Positions 1 through 9,704 of a stretch of DNA of 64,000 bases are shown here, piece by piece. A model generated the notes under the pieces. That model worked only from the letters and a program-made list of their open reading frames with translations. It was not told the DNA's origin and ran no database searches. Both the position numbers and the translations under genes were made by a program. This DNA comes from Puccinia triticina. Lineage: Eukaryota > Basidiomycota > Pucciniomycetes > Pucciniales > Pucciniaceae. The stretch lies in assembly GCF_026914185.1 (NCBI RefSeq), contig NC_070564.1:3534001-3598000 (forward strand), read 5' to 3'. Numbering within the stretch: position 1 is the first letter of the stretch; every line of letters starts with the position of its first letter.

Positions 1-1535
1 ACGCCCTTTATCAAGGGTGTGCGAGTCAAAGGGCATGCACGCCCCTGTATGGGCCTGGGCGTGCACGCCCCCACATGGGCGTTCACGGGCGTGCACCATG
101 GCTTGTCGGGAGCCTCTTGGCGGGCAGGTGCAAGTATACCTGCTTGCCAAGAGCCCCTCGGCGGGCAGGTACAGATCCCACCTCGCCGAGAGCCTCTTGG
201 ATAGCAGGCATACATGCACCTGCTCACCAAGAGCCTTGCCTGCTCGCCAAGAAGGATAACTTTTGGCAAGCAGGTATACAAACACCTGCCCGCTCCCCTC
301 GGCAGGTAGGTGTATGTATCCCTGCTTGCCGAGAAGAATAACTCTCGGCAAGCAGGTATACAGACACCTGCCTGCCAAGCCTGCTCACCAAGAGCCCCTC
401 TGCGGGCAGGTACCTGCTTGCCAAGAGAAATCCTTGGCGAGCAGGAATACAGATCCCACCTCGCCGAGAGCCTCTCGGCGAGCAGGTATACATACACCTG
501 CCCGCCGAGCCTGCTTAACAAGAGCCCCTCGGCGGGCAGGTGCATTTATACCTCCTCGGCGAGCAGGCATACATATCCCACCTTGCCAAGAGCCTCTTGA
601 CAAGCAGGTATACTTGCACCTGCCCGCCGAGGGGCTCTTGGCAAGCAGGCTCGGCAGGCAGGTGGATGTATACCTGCTTGCCGAGAGAAATCCTTGGCAA
701 GCAGGCATACACCTCTTGGTGAGCAGGCATACATATTCCCGCTTGCCAAGAGCCTTGCCTGCTCGCCAAGAAGGATAACTCTTGGCGAGCAGGTATACAA
801 ACACCTGCCCGCCGAGCCTGCTCGCCAAGAGCCCCTCGGCGGGCAGGTTCAAGTATACCTGCTCGCCCAGAGGCTCTTGGCGAGGTGGGATCTGTCTGCC
901 TGCTCGCCGAGGATTTCTCTTGGCAAGTAGGTATAAATGTACCTGCCCGCCGAGGGGCTCTTGGTGAACAGGCTTGGTGGGCAGGTGTATGTATACCTGC
1001 TTGCCGAGAGGCTCTTGCCGAGGTGGGATCTGTATGCCTGCTTGCCAAGAATTTCTCTTGGCGAGCAGGTATACATGCACCTGCCCACCATGGGGCTCTT
1101 GGTGAGCAGGCTTGGCGGGCAGGTGTATGTATACCTGTTGCCAAGAGGCTCTTGGCAAGGTGGGATCTGTATGCCTGGATACATGCACCTGCCCGCCAAG
1201 GGGCTCTTGGTGAGCAGGCTCGTGGGGCAGGTGTTTGTATACCTGCTTGCCAAGAGTTATCCCTCTCGGCGAGCAGGGATACATACACCTACCCGCCAAG
1301 GAGCTCTCGGCGGGCAGGTGTTTGTATACCTGCTCGCCAAGAGTTATCCTTCTAGGCAAGCAGGGATACATACATCTACCCGCCGAGGGGCTCTCGGCAA
1401 GCAGGTATATGTACTTGCACCTGCCCACTGCGAGGGGCTCTTGGCGAGCAGGCACGGTGCACGCTTGTGCATGCCTATGTGGGGACGTGCACGCCCTTGC
1501 ACGCCCTTCGAGTCGCACACCCTTGAGAAAGGCCC
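1..1535. mobile_element. Foldback-type element with ~100-bp inverted ends and a palindromic repeat core
   Basis: The first ~105 bases (…CAAGGGTGTGCGAGTC…, …GGCGTGCACGCCCCCACATG) reappear as an imperfect reverse complement at about 1430-1535, with one gap. Between them lies ~1.3 kb built almost entirely from variants of CCTGCTCGCCAAGAG and its reverse complement CTCTTGGCGAGCAGG, alternating with CCTGCCCGCCGAGG-type blocks and the linker AGGTATAC. Because the units are interleaved inverted repeats with few stop triplets, long reading frames exist on both strands; they are repeat artefacts. No transposase is visible. The outer left boundary may lie before the window. I infer a foldback or long-TIR non-autonomous DNA element. 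Confidence 0.6.
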
Positions 1536-1636
1536 AAAGAGCGTGCGGTCCCACACGCCCTTTTCAAAGGGTGTGGGCGGGGCGTGCCCCTGGGGGACGG
1601 GTGTGCATAATTTATCAATGCCCATTCTTGCTCAGG

Positions 1637-2060
1637 CAAAGGCTGAGAAGCAGCTGGGCCTGGGCCAAGGCTGAGCAGCAGCTGGGCCTGGGCCAAGGCT
1701 GAGCAGCAGCTGGGCCTGGGGCAAGGCTGAGCAGCAGCTGGGCCTGGGCCAAGGCTGAGCAGCAGCTGGGCCTGGGCCAAGGCTGAGCAGCAGCTGGGCC
1801 TGGGCCAAGGCTGAGCAGCAGCTGGGCCTGGGCCAAGGCTGAGCAGCAGCTGGGCCTGGGCCAAGGCTGAGCAGCAGCTGGGCCTGGGCCAAGGCTGAGC
1901 AGCAGCTGGGCCTGGGCCAAGGCTGAGCAGCAGCTGGGCCTGGGCCAAGGCTGAGCAGCAGCTGGGCCTGGGCCAAGGCTGAGCAGCAGCTGGGCCTGGG
2001 CCAAGGCTGAGCAGCAGCTGGGCCTGGGCCAAGGCTGAGCAGCAGCTGGGCCTGGGACAA
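1637..2060. repeat. 28-bp minisatellite, about 15 copies
   Basis: A head-to-tail array of a 28-bp unit (AAGGCTGAGCAGCAGCTGGG plus CCTGGGCC), nearly identical in every copy; the first copy has GAGAAG for GAGCAG and a middle copy has GGGGC for GGGCC. Since 28 is not a multiple of 3, the reading frame returns every 84 bp and all three minus-strand frames are open through the array. This gives spurious Ala/Gln/Leu/Pro-rich proteins of 129-204 residues. It abuts the inner side of the satellite array. Confidence 0.9.
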
Positions 2061-2157
2061 AGCTGAGGATCAGCTTGTGAAAATTGCACTAGAGGCTGGA
2101 TAGCCAGCTGGAGCAGGTGTCATGTCAGTTGTCATCTAGTGACTACTGATGTTTCCT

Positions 2158-3104
2158 GGTGACAAAACCCCCAAATGTGGAAGCTACAGTCTGATCAGTT
2201 CCCAAATATCACTAAGGGCCTGTACCATAGGCCATGAAAATTGAAATTTTCCAAATTTATTTGCCTCAAAATTTCTTGGGACAAAAACTGAGCCTGGCCA
2301 AAATGTAGGCTTGAGCCCAAATGCGAAGAATTTCAACATTTGAACCCTCCGCTAATTTTCAATTTTTGTGTACAGGGCAAAAAAAGTTGAAATTTTTCAA
2401 AATTGAGGCCCATGGTACAGGCCCTAATTTGATAGTTTCTTGGTGTTTCTGCCACTATATCTCATCCCAGTGTGGGAATCCTTCTGCCATACGGTTACCA
2501 AAATGATAACAGGCCCCTAATGATTCATCATGTACCTTTAATGACCACAAAACCCCCAAATGTAGCAGCTACAGTCTGATAAGTTCCCAAATATCACTAC
2601 TTTGGTAGTTTCTTGGTGATTCTGCCACTATATCACATCCCAGCATGGGAATTCTTCTGCCATAAGGTTACCAAAATGTTAAAAGGCCCCTAATGATTCA
2701 TGATGTACCTTTAATGACCACAAAACCCCCAAATGTAGCAGCTGAAGTGTGATCAGTTCCCAAATATCACTAATTTGATAGTTTCTCGGTGTTTCTGCCA
2801 CTATATCTCATCCCAGCCTGGGAATCCTTCTGCCGTATGGTTACCAAAATGTTTACAGGCCCCCAATGATTCATTATGTACCTTTAATGACCACAAAACC
2901 CCCAAATGTAGCAGCTACAGTCTGATAAGTTCCCAAATATCACTTCTTTGGTAGTTTCTTGGTGTTTCTGCCACTATATCTCATCCCAGCGTGGGAATCC
3001 TTCTGCCATATGGTTAACAAAATGTTAAAAGGCCCCCAATGATTCATTATGTACCTTTAATGACCACAAAACCCCCAAACGTAGCAGCCACAGTCTGATC
3101 AGTT
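2158..3104 (+). repeat. ~173-bp satellite, array A (+ orientation)
   Basis: About four copies of a unit recognisable by CAAATGTAGCAGCTACAGTC, …TCTTGGTGTTTCTGCCACTA, …CATCCCAG…, …TTCTGCCATATGGTTACC and …CTTTAATGACCACAAAACCC. The spacing between equivalent points is 172-174 bp. A MITE (2216-2424) interrupts the first unit. The array stops at 3104, where gypsy-derived sequence begins, and resumes beyond 9704, so arrays A and B were once continuous. Confidence 0.9.
2216..2424. mobile_element. Tourist/PIF-Harbinger-like MITE
   Basis: A 209-bp insertion in the satellite with inverted ends GGGCCTGTACCATAGGCC and GGCCCATGGTACAGGCCC. The 3-bp target TAA is duplicated at 2213-2215 and 2425-2427; an uninterrupted satellite unit reads CACTAATTTGATAG at the same place. 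A 3-bp TAA/TNN duplication and GGGCCTGT ends are typical of Tourist-like (PIF/Harbinger) MITEs. There is no coding capacity; the inner sequence is A/T-rich and itself partly palindromic (AATTGAAATTTT / AAATTTTTCAAAATT). Confidence 0.8.
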
Positions 3105-3814
3105 CCTCAGAGGTCGCCTAAGGAGAGGGGTCTCAAAGGGGGTCGCTGAGGGTGTCCTGGGGATTGTGGTATTGTTTGTGGGGGTTCTTTCGGAGAAGGA
3201 TGCGGCCTGTTTCAGCCTGATGGATGCAGAAAGGGGAGGGGCGGCAGATGGTGCAGAGGGCTTTGGCAAGGTCGAGGCGAGCTTGGTAGTTGAGCAGAGG
3301 TGAGGGTGGCTAATTTGTAGATCAGAGCCGGCGGATGTGGCTGAGCAAGAAGATGAGGCAAGGGAGATGTGGGATGAGCTTGAAGAGGCAGGTCCTGATG
3401 AGAGCCTTGCGGTAGAGGTGTTGGCATTGAAGTGGGGTAGAGATGCAAGAACCAAAGTGGAGGACATAGCCGAGGGGTAGGACGCAGAGAAGGGGCTAGG
3501 TTTCCCAACGGAGGTAGCCAAGGACAATGGGCAGCAGACAAAGGTTAGGGGCAATGACCGGGTCTTGTTGAAGCAGGAGATAGAGCTGGGGGGCCTCGTG
3601 ATCAGTGAGGGCGGCAAGTTGGGAGAAATGGGCGGCAAGGGCGTCTTGGGCAATTGAGTTAGTAACACCGCCCGCATTGATGTCCTGTCAGTTAGGACAG
3701 ACTCAAGCCCTTGCTTGATTGAGTATTGAAACAATCCGGCCAGGGGAGCACTGGAGATAATTGGGGACCGGGATGCATAGTTGTTGAGCACTGGCACGGA
3801 CCCGGCAAGCAAAA
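3099..3814 (-). pseudogene. Gypsy-type gag remnant, downstream part (cut by copia insertion)
   Basis: Minus-strand frame with the segment LLAG…APLAGLFQYSIKQGLESVL followed by a Ser/Pro-rich tail. It matches the gag-like protein at 15096-15959 (LLAG…APLAGLFRYLIKQGLEPVL), so it belongs to the same gypsy family. The frame runs into the copia LTR at 3815. Its upstream codons resume after the 3' LTR at 9087, where the minus strand reads YKECIRNLKCLVHLL, matching YEERIRHLEEAVHIL in the other copy. The join across the CAAAA target duplication keeps the frame. The apparent start codon at 3860 belongs to the LTR and is not the gene's own. Only gag is left; no pol is present. Confidence 0.7.
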
Positions 3815-4112
3815 TGTTGAGGTTTCTCATTTCGTTGTCTGCTTCAATCTGTGTGCTCATCTCTCATGTCACATTCTGTGACACTTGTATCTCATTTCAC
3901 TCGGCTACTTAAACCTGAAGTTGCAAGCAGTTGGAAAGGTTTTTTCTCATCCTTTCTAACGCACTCACTCCGCTCCTGCTTGCTGCTTCAGGTTCGTTCT
4001 CTCATTCTTTTCTCTTCTTCTCTTTCCTCTCTGCTGTATGAAATGAACCTTATCCTTTCTAACGCACTCACTCCGCTCCTGCTTGCTGCTTCAGTCCCAG
4101 TTCATCTCAACA
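3815..4112 (+). repeat. 5' LTR of copia-1
   Basis: 298 bp, TGTTGA…TCAACA. It contains an internal direct repeat of ~42 bp (starting CCTTTCTAACGCACTCACTC) at about 3952-3992 and 4052-4093. The same duplication is in the 3' LTR, so it predates insertion. Confidence 0.95.
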
Positions 4113-4124
4113 GGTTATGAGCAC
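4113..4124 (+). other. Primer-binding site of copia-1 (half initiator-tRNA type)
   Basis: GGTTATGAGC lies immediately after the 5' LTR. Its complement GCTCATAACC is the anticodon-loop region of fungal initiator tRNA-Met, as in copia-type elements primed by a cleaved half tRNA. The TRIM at 51694-57329 has the same site. Confidence 0.7.
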
Positions 4125-4231
4125 CAGTTGCACCTGAAAGCGCAAGGATCTCACAGGACTTCGAACTTTGTTTTCGAACAAAGTGTGTTAAACCATCTTA
4201 AGGATCAACCACCTTCCAGACCATTTCAACC

Positions 4232-7200
4232 ATGGCAGACTCTGCTGTCCCGGACAACTCCGAATCGTCTTCCTCGCTTAAAGTCGCCGGTATTCCCCAG
4301 CTCACCCCACCTGAACCGGGCTCCAATTACCTCAGCTGGAGTTTTGTCGTCACCGTTCACCTTACCTCGGTAAAACTTGCCTACCTATTGGAGCCGGTAA
4401 AACCCGAAGAACGCACGGCCAAATGGGCTACCGACAATGCCGATGTTTGCTCTTTCATTGCCCGCACGGTCCACCAAGACAACCTTTGTCTTATCCAAGC
4501 TTTTGGTACTGATGCCAAGGGCATGTGGGACTCTCTTCAAAAAGCCCACCTCGATTCCACCGCCGGAGGCCGTATGTACTGGCTTCGTAAACTCGTTACA
4601 CTTCGAATGACTGGAGACGATGTCGACAGCCACATCAAGGAGCTTGCACTCTGCGCAGAGAATCTCAACTCTCTCATCACGGAGAAAAAGCCTCTAACGA
4701 CTGACGATATCCATTCGGCTGCTCTCCTCGGCTCTCTCCCGGTCGATTGGTTACACTGTGTCTCTTCCATGATGAGCGAGGAGTCAATCACATCCTCTTG
4801 CATTGTCTCGGCACTCAAAGCCAAATCCCTCCGTCGAAAGTCTCGTGACGAGGAGGATCATTCTATCTCCGCCTCCGTCGCTAAAACCTCATCGAGCGGC
4901 AAGGCCAGAACACCCTTCAATGATTCTCTTTTCTGCACTTTCTGCAAAATCAAAGGCCACGATCTCTCAATCTGCAAAACCGCAGAACGGGTCCTAGAAG
5001 AGCATCAACAAGGCCGCCGTACCAGCAATACCTCTGGTCGCCACTCGGACTCCGGTAAAAACTCCTCTAAGGACAACTCCCGAAAACGCACCTCCGCAGG
5101 TCCAGACCGTGGATCACCCAAACCGGCTGCCAAAGCAGGGCTCACCACAGTCGTCGAGCTGGGCAGTGACTCTGATAGAGAATCCGACTCCGCCGGCTCA
5201 GAGTATGCCGGGATCGTATCCGAATTCGTTCCCTCCATCTCCTCCTTCCAAGCATCAATCGATGCGAATATTGATTCGGGCTGCTCCATGAGCATGACCC
5301 CCACCGCCGACCATGTGTCTCATCTCAAGACAACATCCATTCCGGTCCGCCTTGCCGACAACTCCGTTGTCTCCGCCACCCACAAAGGCCAAGCATCCCT
5401 TCCACTCGACATCTCCAAATCTATCAAAACACTGGTAGTTCCGGATCTCCACGAACCCCTTCTATCCGTTGCGGGCATGTGCGACGAATCCCTTTGTCTG
5501 GTTTTTACTCCTAACTCCTGCGATATCTACGATGCGAAGGACTTTGGAGTCTCCGGCACCATAGTCGGTCGAGGATACCAAAAAGGGAATCTCTTTTATC
5601 TCCCATCCGGCGAGGTGACTTCCAGCTCCGCTTCTGTGGTCCCTGGACGACACACTGACAATTCTCTTTTTGGCTACCATCTTCGGCTTTCCCACATAGG
5701 CCTAAAGTCCCTGAAGAAACTCCTCCGGATACACAACATCCATCCGACTCAAATGAATGAGATCAACGTCCAGCAGTGCCATATCTGCATCCAGTCAAAA
5801 ATGCACCGCTCCCCTTTCACTTCTCGTTCCCCGTACCGCTCTCCGACTCCTGGCGAGCTGATTCACTCAGACGTGGGCTCTTTTGAAACCTCCTCTCGCG
5901 AAGGCTACAAATACTTTGTCACATTTATAGACGACTGTTCTAAATCAATTTTCGTTATGCCAATGAAATGCAAAAGTGAGGTTTTTCGTTGCTTTAAAAT
6001 CTTTAAGGCGTTTTTTGAGAAAGATGGACGCTACCGTATTCAATCTCTCCGCTCGGACAATGGCGGGGAGTACCTTTCAAAAGCCTTTGAGAATTTTCTT
6101 CTGGACGCGGGTATCAAACACGAACCCGGCCCTCCCCACTCTCCTGAGTTGAATGGCGTGGCAGAGAGGGCCAACAGGACTTTGGGAAACCTCATTTGTT
6201 GCCTTCTTCTGGGGTCCAAACTTCCAAAATCCTTTTGGGTGGATGCCCTTCGACACATTCTCTATTCCTTCAATTCAATCCCTCTCTCTACTCCCTCCGG
6301 TTTCCTTTCCCCATACTCCATTCTAGGAAAGGAATTGGTCTCCCTTCAAGATCTTCATCCGTTTGGATGCCTGGTCTGGTACAAATTCCCCGAAGCGGAC
6401 AGAAAGAAACTCGATCCCAAGGGCCGGGCGGCACTTTTTCTCTCCTACATCTCCGATGGTAACGGTTTCCGAGTTTGGGATCTCCAAAACAGGCAAGTAG
6501 TTAAGACACGAGATGTTCTTTTTGATGATTCTACTTTCCCCTATGACCATCGCACTGTTGGTCCGTCACCTTCAATCACCATTGAACTACCCTGGCCGTC
6601 TCGTCCTCCCCCGACTCCTCCAGTCAGCTCTCCTCCACGGGATCCGTCTCCTCCTGCGCCATCCTCATCGCCGCCTAACCCCATCGTGCCTTCTCCTCCA
6701 CTCGCCTCGGTCTCTCCTCCGCTCCCATCGGTACCCACTCCTCGTCCGCTCCCGCAGTCGCAAACAACCACCTCCCGTCCATCCATCTTTGATCCTCCCC
6801 TTAACATTCCTCTCCAGCCCCGTTTCGACAGGAGACTATTGGCGTCCATCCACGCACCTCCTGAGCCACCTCCGGCGGATCGCTCACGTCACTCTTTGCC
6901 TCCTTCTCGAGTGGTTCCTGGTAAGCATGCCTCCTCGCCAACTTCTCCCCCATTGCCTTTCCTTCGTCCTCTTCCGCCTCCCTCTTCGCCTCCCCTCCAA
7001 GAGGGTCGCTCACCTTCACCTGCCCACAGGTCGCCATCGCCCCCGCCTGCTGCAGCTGTTCCCCTTCCTCCGTCTCCCTCTCTGCCTGCCCCTATGCCGC
7101 CAGTCCGCCGGTCAAACCGCTCAAGAAAAGCTCCTGATCGATTGGGTCACTTGTCCAAGGCCGCAGTCTCCCCCGGAGATCTGGATACTCCGAAAACTTG

Positions 7201-8722
7201 GCGTCAACTCCAACGCTCCCCAAACAAGGAACGATGGCTTAAGGCTGCAAATGACGAATTCTCCTCTCTCCTAGGGATGGAGACCTGGAGGCTTGTTCCC
7301 CGCCCGGACAAGCGCAAGATAATAAAGTCCAAATGGGTTTTTAAGGTCAAACGCCGACCAGACAAATCCATTCTCAAACTAAAAGCCCGACTTGTTGCCA
7401 TGGGCTACTCTCAGGTTCGCGGGATGGACTACAATGAGGTTTTCTCTCCAACTCTCCGCATGGAAACTCTTCGCCTTATCTGTAGTCTTCTCGCAGTCCG
7501 CAAATGGGCAGGACGACAAGTGGATTTCAAAACGGCATTCTTAAACGGTCATCTAGACGAACCGGTGTACATGGAACAACCTACCGGTTTTGAGGATTCC
7601 ATCCATCCTGACTACGTCTGCGAGGTCACGCGGTCTCTCTACGGTCTAAAACAATCTCCTCGACAGTGGAATCAGGAGCTTCACTCAGCTCTCCTCGATC
7701 TTGGCCTCCTTCAATCCAAATACGACCCCACTCTCTACTTTCGGCTTGAAAAGAATAAACTCATCAGTGCGGTCACTGTACATGTGGATGATCTCACCGT
7801 TGTTGGAGAACCTTCTTATGTCTCTTCCCTCATAGCCTCTCTTGGGCGTAGATTCAAAATTGGAGCTGATGAGGAACTTCACCACTTCCTCTCCATCAAA
7901 ATCACGCGCGACATCGAAGAACGTCTCCTTTTCACGTCTCAGACTCATTACATTGAAGACCTTATTCCCCGTTTCCTTTCTGGACCTTCCTTATCCGTGT
8001 CTACCCCCACCGACTCCTTCTTCAAAGATCTCCGTAAGCGTGGGCCTGATGAACTTCCCTCCCCCGGGCCGTACAATCAACTCATTGGCTCCCTCCTGTG
8101 GGTCGCTCAATGCACCAGACCGGACATCTCTTTTGCGGTCAACAAATTGTCACAATTCCTCATAAATCCCTCCGCCGCACACTGGGCTGCAGCTATCCGC
8201 ATTCTGAACTATCTAGTGTCCACAAAACATCTACGCCTTCGTCTAGGAGGTTCTCTCTCTTGCAGTGGCTTCTCCGACTCCGACTGGGCCGAGGATCGTG
8301 AAGACCGTCACTCAACTTCCGCATACACCTACAGAATTGGCAATGGAGCCATATCCTGGAAATCCCGGAAACAGGACACTGTCTCTCTATCCAGCACCAA
8401 GGCTGAATACAAGGCGTTGTCAGACTCCTGCAAAGAAGGCCTTTGGCTTCGGAACGTCCTCACAGAACTCCGCCTCCGCCCTCAAGAGGCTCTACCCCTC
8501 CATGTCGATAACGAAGGCGCTGAAGCCTTGGCCAACAATCCGGAACACCATTCTCGTACGAAACATATCGACGCTCGCTATCATTTTGTGCGCGAGTGTG
8601 TGAAAGACGCCAAAATCAAAATCTTCCACGTCTCGACCCACGATATGCTTGCAGACATGCTGACAAAACCTCTTCCGCGGGTTCTTCTGGAAAAACACCG
8701 GCATATGTTTGGAATAATCTAG
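4232..8722 (+). CDS. Copia gag-pol polyprotein, uninterrupted (1496 aa)
   Basis: This polyprotein makes the capsid and all enzymes for reverse transcription and integration. The start is ACCATGG, 119 bp after the LTR. Order: gag domain (~1-220); zinc knuckle C235-x2-C238-x4-H243-x4-C248; aspartic protease with DSG at 348; integrase with an HHCC zinc region (…CHICIQSKMH, ~520) and DDE residues near D547, D609 and E645 (DNGGEY, NGVAER). A Pro/Ser-rich linker (~770-960) follows, then reverse transcriptase (VDFKTAFLNGHLDEPVYMEQ, YGLKQSPRQWN, HVDD at 1184-1187) and RNase H (SDSDWAEDREDR…SLSSTKAEY). The order PR-IN-RT-RH defines Ty1/copia. No stop or frameshift is seen, so the element is plausibly autonomous. 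Confidence 0.95.
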   Translation: MADSAVPDNSESSSSLKVAGIPQLTPPEPGSNYLSWSFVVTVHLTSVKLAYLLEPVKPEERTAKWATDNADVCSFIARTVHQDNLCLIQAFGTDAKGMWDSLQKAHLDSTAGGRMYWLRKLVTLRMTGDDVDSHIKELALCAENLNSLITEKKPLTTDDIHSAALLGSLPVDWLHCVSSMMSEESITSSCIVSALKAKSLRRKSRDEEDHSISASVAKTSSSGKARTPFNDSLFCTFCKIKGHDLSICKTAERVLEEHQQGRRTSNTSGRHSDSGKNSSKDNSRKRTSAGPDRGSPKPAAKAGLTTVVELGSDSDRESDSAGSEYAGIVSEFVPSISSFQASIDANIDSGCSMSMTPTADHVSHLKTTSIPVRLADNSVVSATHKGQASLPLDISKSIKTLVVPDLHEPLLSVAGMCDESLCLVFTPNSCDIYDAKDFGVSGTIVGRGYQKGNLFYLPSGEVTSSSASVVPGRHTDNSLFGYHLRLSHIGLKSLKKLLRIHNIHPTQMNEINVQQCHICIQSKMHRSPFTSRSPYRSPTPGELIHSDVGSFETSSREGYKYFVTFIDDCSKSIFVMPMKCKSEVFRCFKIFKAFFEKDGRYRIQSLRSDNGGEYLSKAFENFLLDAGIKHEPGPPHSPELNGVAERANRTLGNLICCLLLGSKLPKSFWVDALRHILYSFNSIPLSTPSGFLSPYSILGKELVSLQDLHPFGCLVWYKFPEADRKKLDPKGRAALFLSYISDGNGFRVWDLQNRQVVKTRDVLFDDSTFPYDHRTVGPSPSITIELPWPSRPPPTPPVSSPPRDPSPPAPSSSPPNPIVPSPPLASVSPPLPSVPTPRPLPQSQTTTSRPSIFDPPLNIPLQPRFDRRLLASIHAPPEPPPADRSRHSLPPSRVVPGKHASSPTSPPLPFLRPLPPPSSPPLQEGRSPSPAHRSPSPPPAAAVPLPPSPSLPAPMPPVRRSNRSRKAPDRLGHLSKAAVSPGDLDTPKTWRQLQRSPNKERWLKAANDEFSSLLGMETWRLVPRPDKRKIIKSKWVFKVKRRPDKSILKLKARLVAMGYSQVRGMDYNEVFSPTLRMETLRLICSLLAVRKWAGRQVDFKTAFLNGHLDEPVYMEQPTGFEDSIHPDYVCEVTRSLYGLKQSPRQWNQELHSALLDLGLLQSKYDPTLYFRLEKNKLISAVTVHVDDLTVVGEPSYVSSLIASLGRRFKIGADEELHHFLSIKITRDIEERLLFTSQTHYIEDLIPRFLSGPSLSVSTPTDSFFKDLRKRGPDELPSPGPYNQLIGSLLWVAQCTRPDISFAVNKLSQFLINPSAAHWAAAIRILNYLVSTKHLRLRLGGSLSCSGFSDSDWAEDREDRHSTSAYTYRIGNGAISWKSRKQDTVSLSSTKAEYKALSDSCKEGLWLRNVLTELRLRPQEALPLHVDNEGAEALANNPEHHSRTKHIDARYHFVRECVKDAKIKIFHVSTHDMLADMLTKPLPRVLLEKHRHMFGII

Positions 8723-8771
8723 TGTTCCTTTTCTTCTCCCACTTTGTTTTTTTCTCCTTTTCTCAGATTTT

Positions 8772-8784
8772 CAGCAAGGGGGGG
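8772..8784 (+). other. Polypurine tract of copia-1
   Basis: AGCAAGGGGGGG-type purine run directly before the 3' LTR (TGTTGAGG at 8785); the expected primer site for plus-strand DNA synthesis. Confidence 0.75.
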
Positions 8785-9082
8785 TGTTGAGGTTGCTCAT
8801 TTCGTTGTCTGCTTCAATCTGTGTGCTCATCTCTCATGTCACATTCTGTGACACTTGTATCTCATTTCACTCGGCTACTTAAACCTGAAGTTGCAAGCAG
8901 TTGGAAAGGTTTTTCCTCATCCTTTCTAACGCACTCACTCCGCTCCTGCTTGCTGCTTCAGGTTCGTTCTCTCATTCTTTTCTCTTCTTCTCTTTCCTCT
9001 CTGCTGTATGAAATGAACCTTATCCTTTCTAACGCACTCACTCCGCTCCTGCTTGCTGCTTCAGTCCCAGTTCATCTCAACA
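8785..9082 (+). repeat. 3' LTR of copia-1
   Basis: 298 bp; differs from the 5' LTR by TTGCTC for TTTCTC near its start and TTTCCTC for TTTTCTC further in. Followed by the target duplicate CAAAA. Confidence 0.95.
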
Positions 9083-9704
9083 CAAAAGGTGTACAAGGCA
9101 CTTGAGATTTCTGATGCACTCTTTGTAGCTGCTAATTGATGAAGAAGATCCTTGAGATGGTTGCATTTTTATTTCTTTTCTTTGCTAGTCAGAGCGGAGC
9201 AATGAGATGAAGGAGATGGGGTTGTTGACAAGAGAAAAAAAATCCAGAGATTTTGAAGCAGGTTGGACGGATTGGAACAGGCGGGCAGATGGAACAGGTT
9301 GTAATTTTGGAACGGACGGACGGAGCGGAACGGACAGAACAGAACGGACAGAGCAGAATTGTTGGTGTTTGGATGTAGAAAAAAAGTGGAAGGGTTGTGT
9401 CCTTTCACTGGAGCGGATGGCGGATGCGCGGTGGAACAGGCGCAGAGGAAACGTTCTAGGACCACACAGGGGGAGCTTTGGATTGCACTGGTTCAGAGAG
9501 ACTGCTAGTCAGTTCTCTCCTAGAGGGATGAGAAGAGAGAAAACACAAGAGAAGAAAGAAAGAGGCTTACCTGGTTCAGAGAGACTGCTAGTCAGTTCTC
9601 TGCTGAACCAGTGAAGGAAGTGAACCGGGCTATATCTGACTATGTGACATGTGGGAGTCATCTGTGACTCCTTGTGAACCCCAAGGGAGGAGGGGGGTTT
9701 ACAG
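9083..9704 (-). mobile_element. Gypsy remnant, upstream part with LTR-like end
   Basis: Continuation of the gypsy remnant from 3814. About 9083-9200 (minus) encodes the start of the gag fragment. From about 9440 to 9703 there is LTR-like sequence ending GGGGGGTTTACA. It has the same architecture as the LTR at 12605-12931: a ~33-bp direct repeat (CTGGTTCAGAGAGACTGCTA…) on both sides of a GGCTTACC junction, then a GTGAACCCC…TTTACA end. The sequence itself differs, so it is a related family, not a copy. Satellite resumes at 9705. Confidence 0.5.

Larger units (their letters stand above)
3815..9082 (+). mobile_element. Complete Ty1/copia retrotransposon (copia-1)
   Basis: Two 298-bp LTRs (3815-4112 and 8785-9082), each starting TGTTGA and ending TCAACA, flank a single gag-pol frame. 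The 5-bp target CAAAA is duplicated at 3810-3814 and 9083-9087. By eye the LTRs differ at only two positions, so insertion is recent. A primer-binding site (GGTTATGAGC) follows the 5' LTR directly and a G-rich polypurine tract precedes the 3' LTR. All parts needed for transposition are present. It sits inside a gypsy gag remnant, which sits inside the satellite. Confidence 0.95.

Noticed and set aside
385..1554. 389- and 257-codon minus-strand ORFs in the first 1.5 kb
   Set aside because: They are translations of interleaved inverted repeats; the opposite strand is equally open, codons follow the repeat unit, and there is no domain or splice structure.
1637..2060. CRISPR-like array
   Set aside because: Units are contiguous without unique spacers, and the genome context is eukaryotic.
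1475..2089. Ala/Gln/Leu/Pro repeat proteins on the minus strand
   Set aside because: Product of a 28-bp minisatellite open in all three minus frames.
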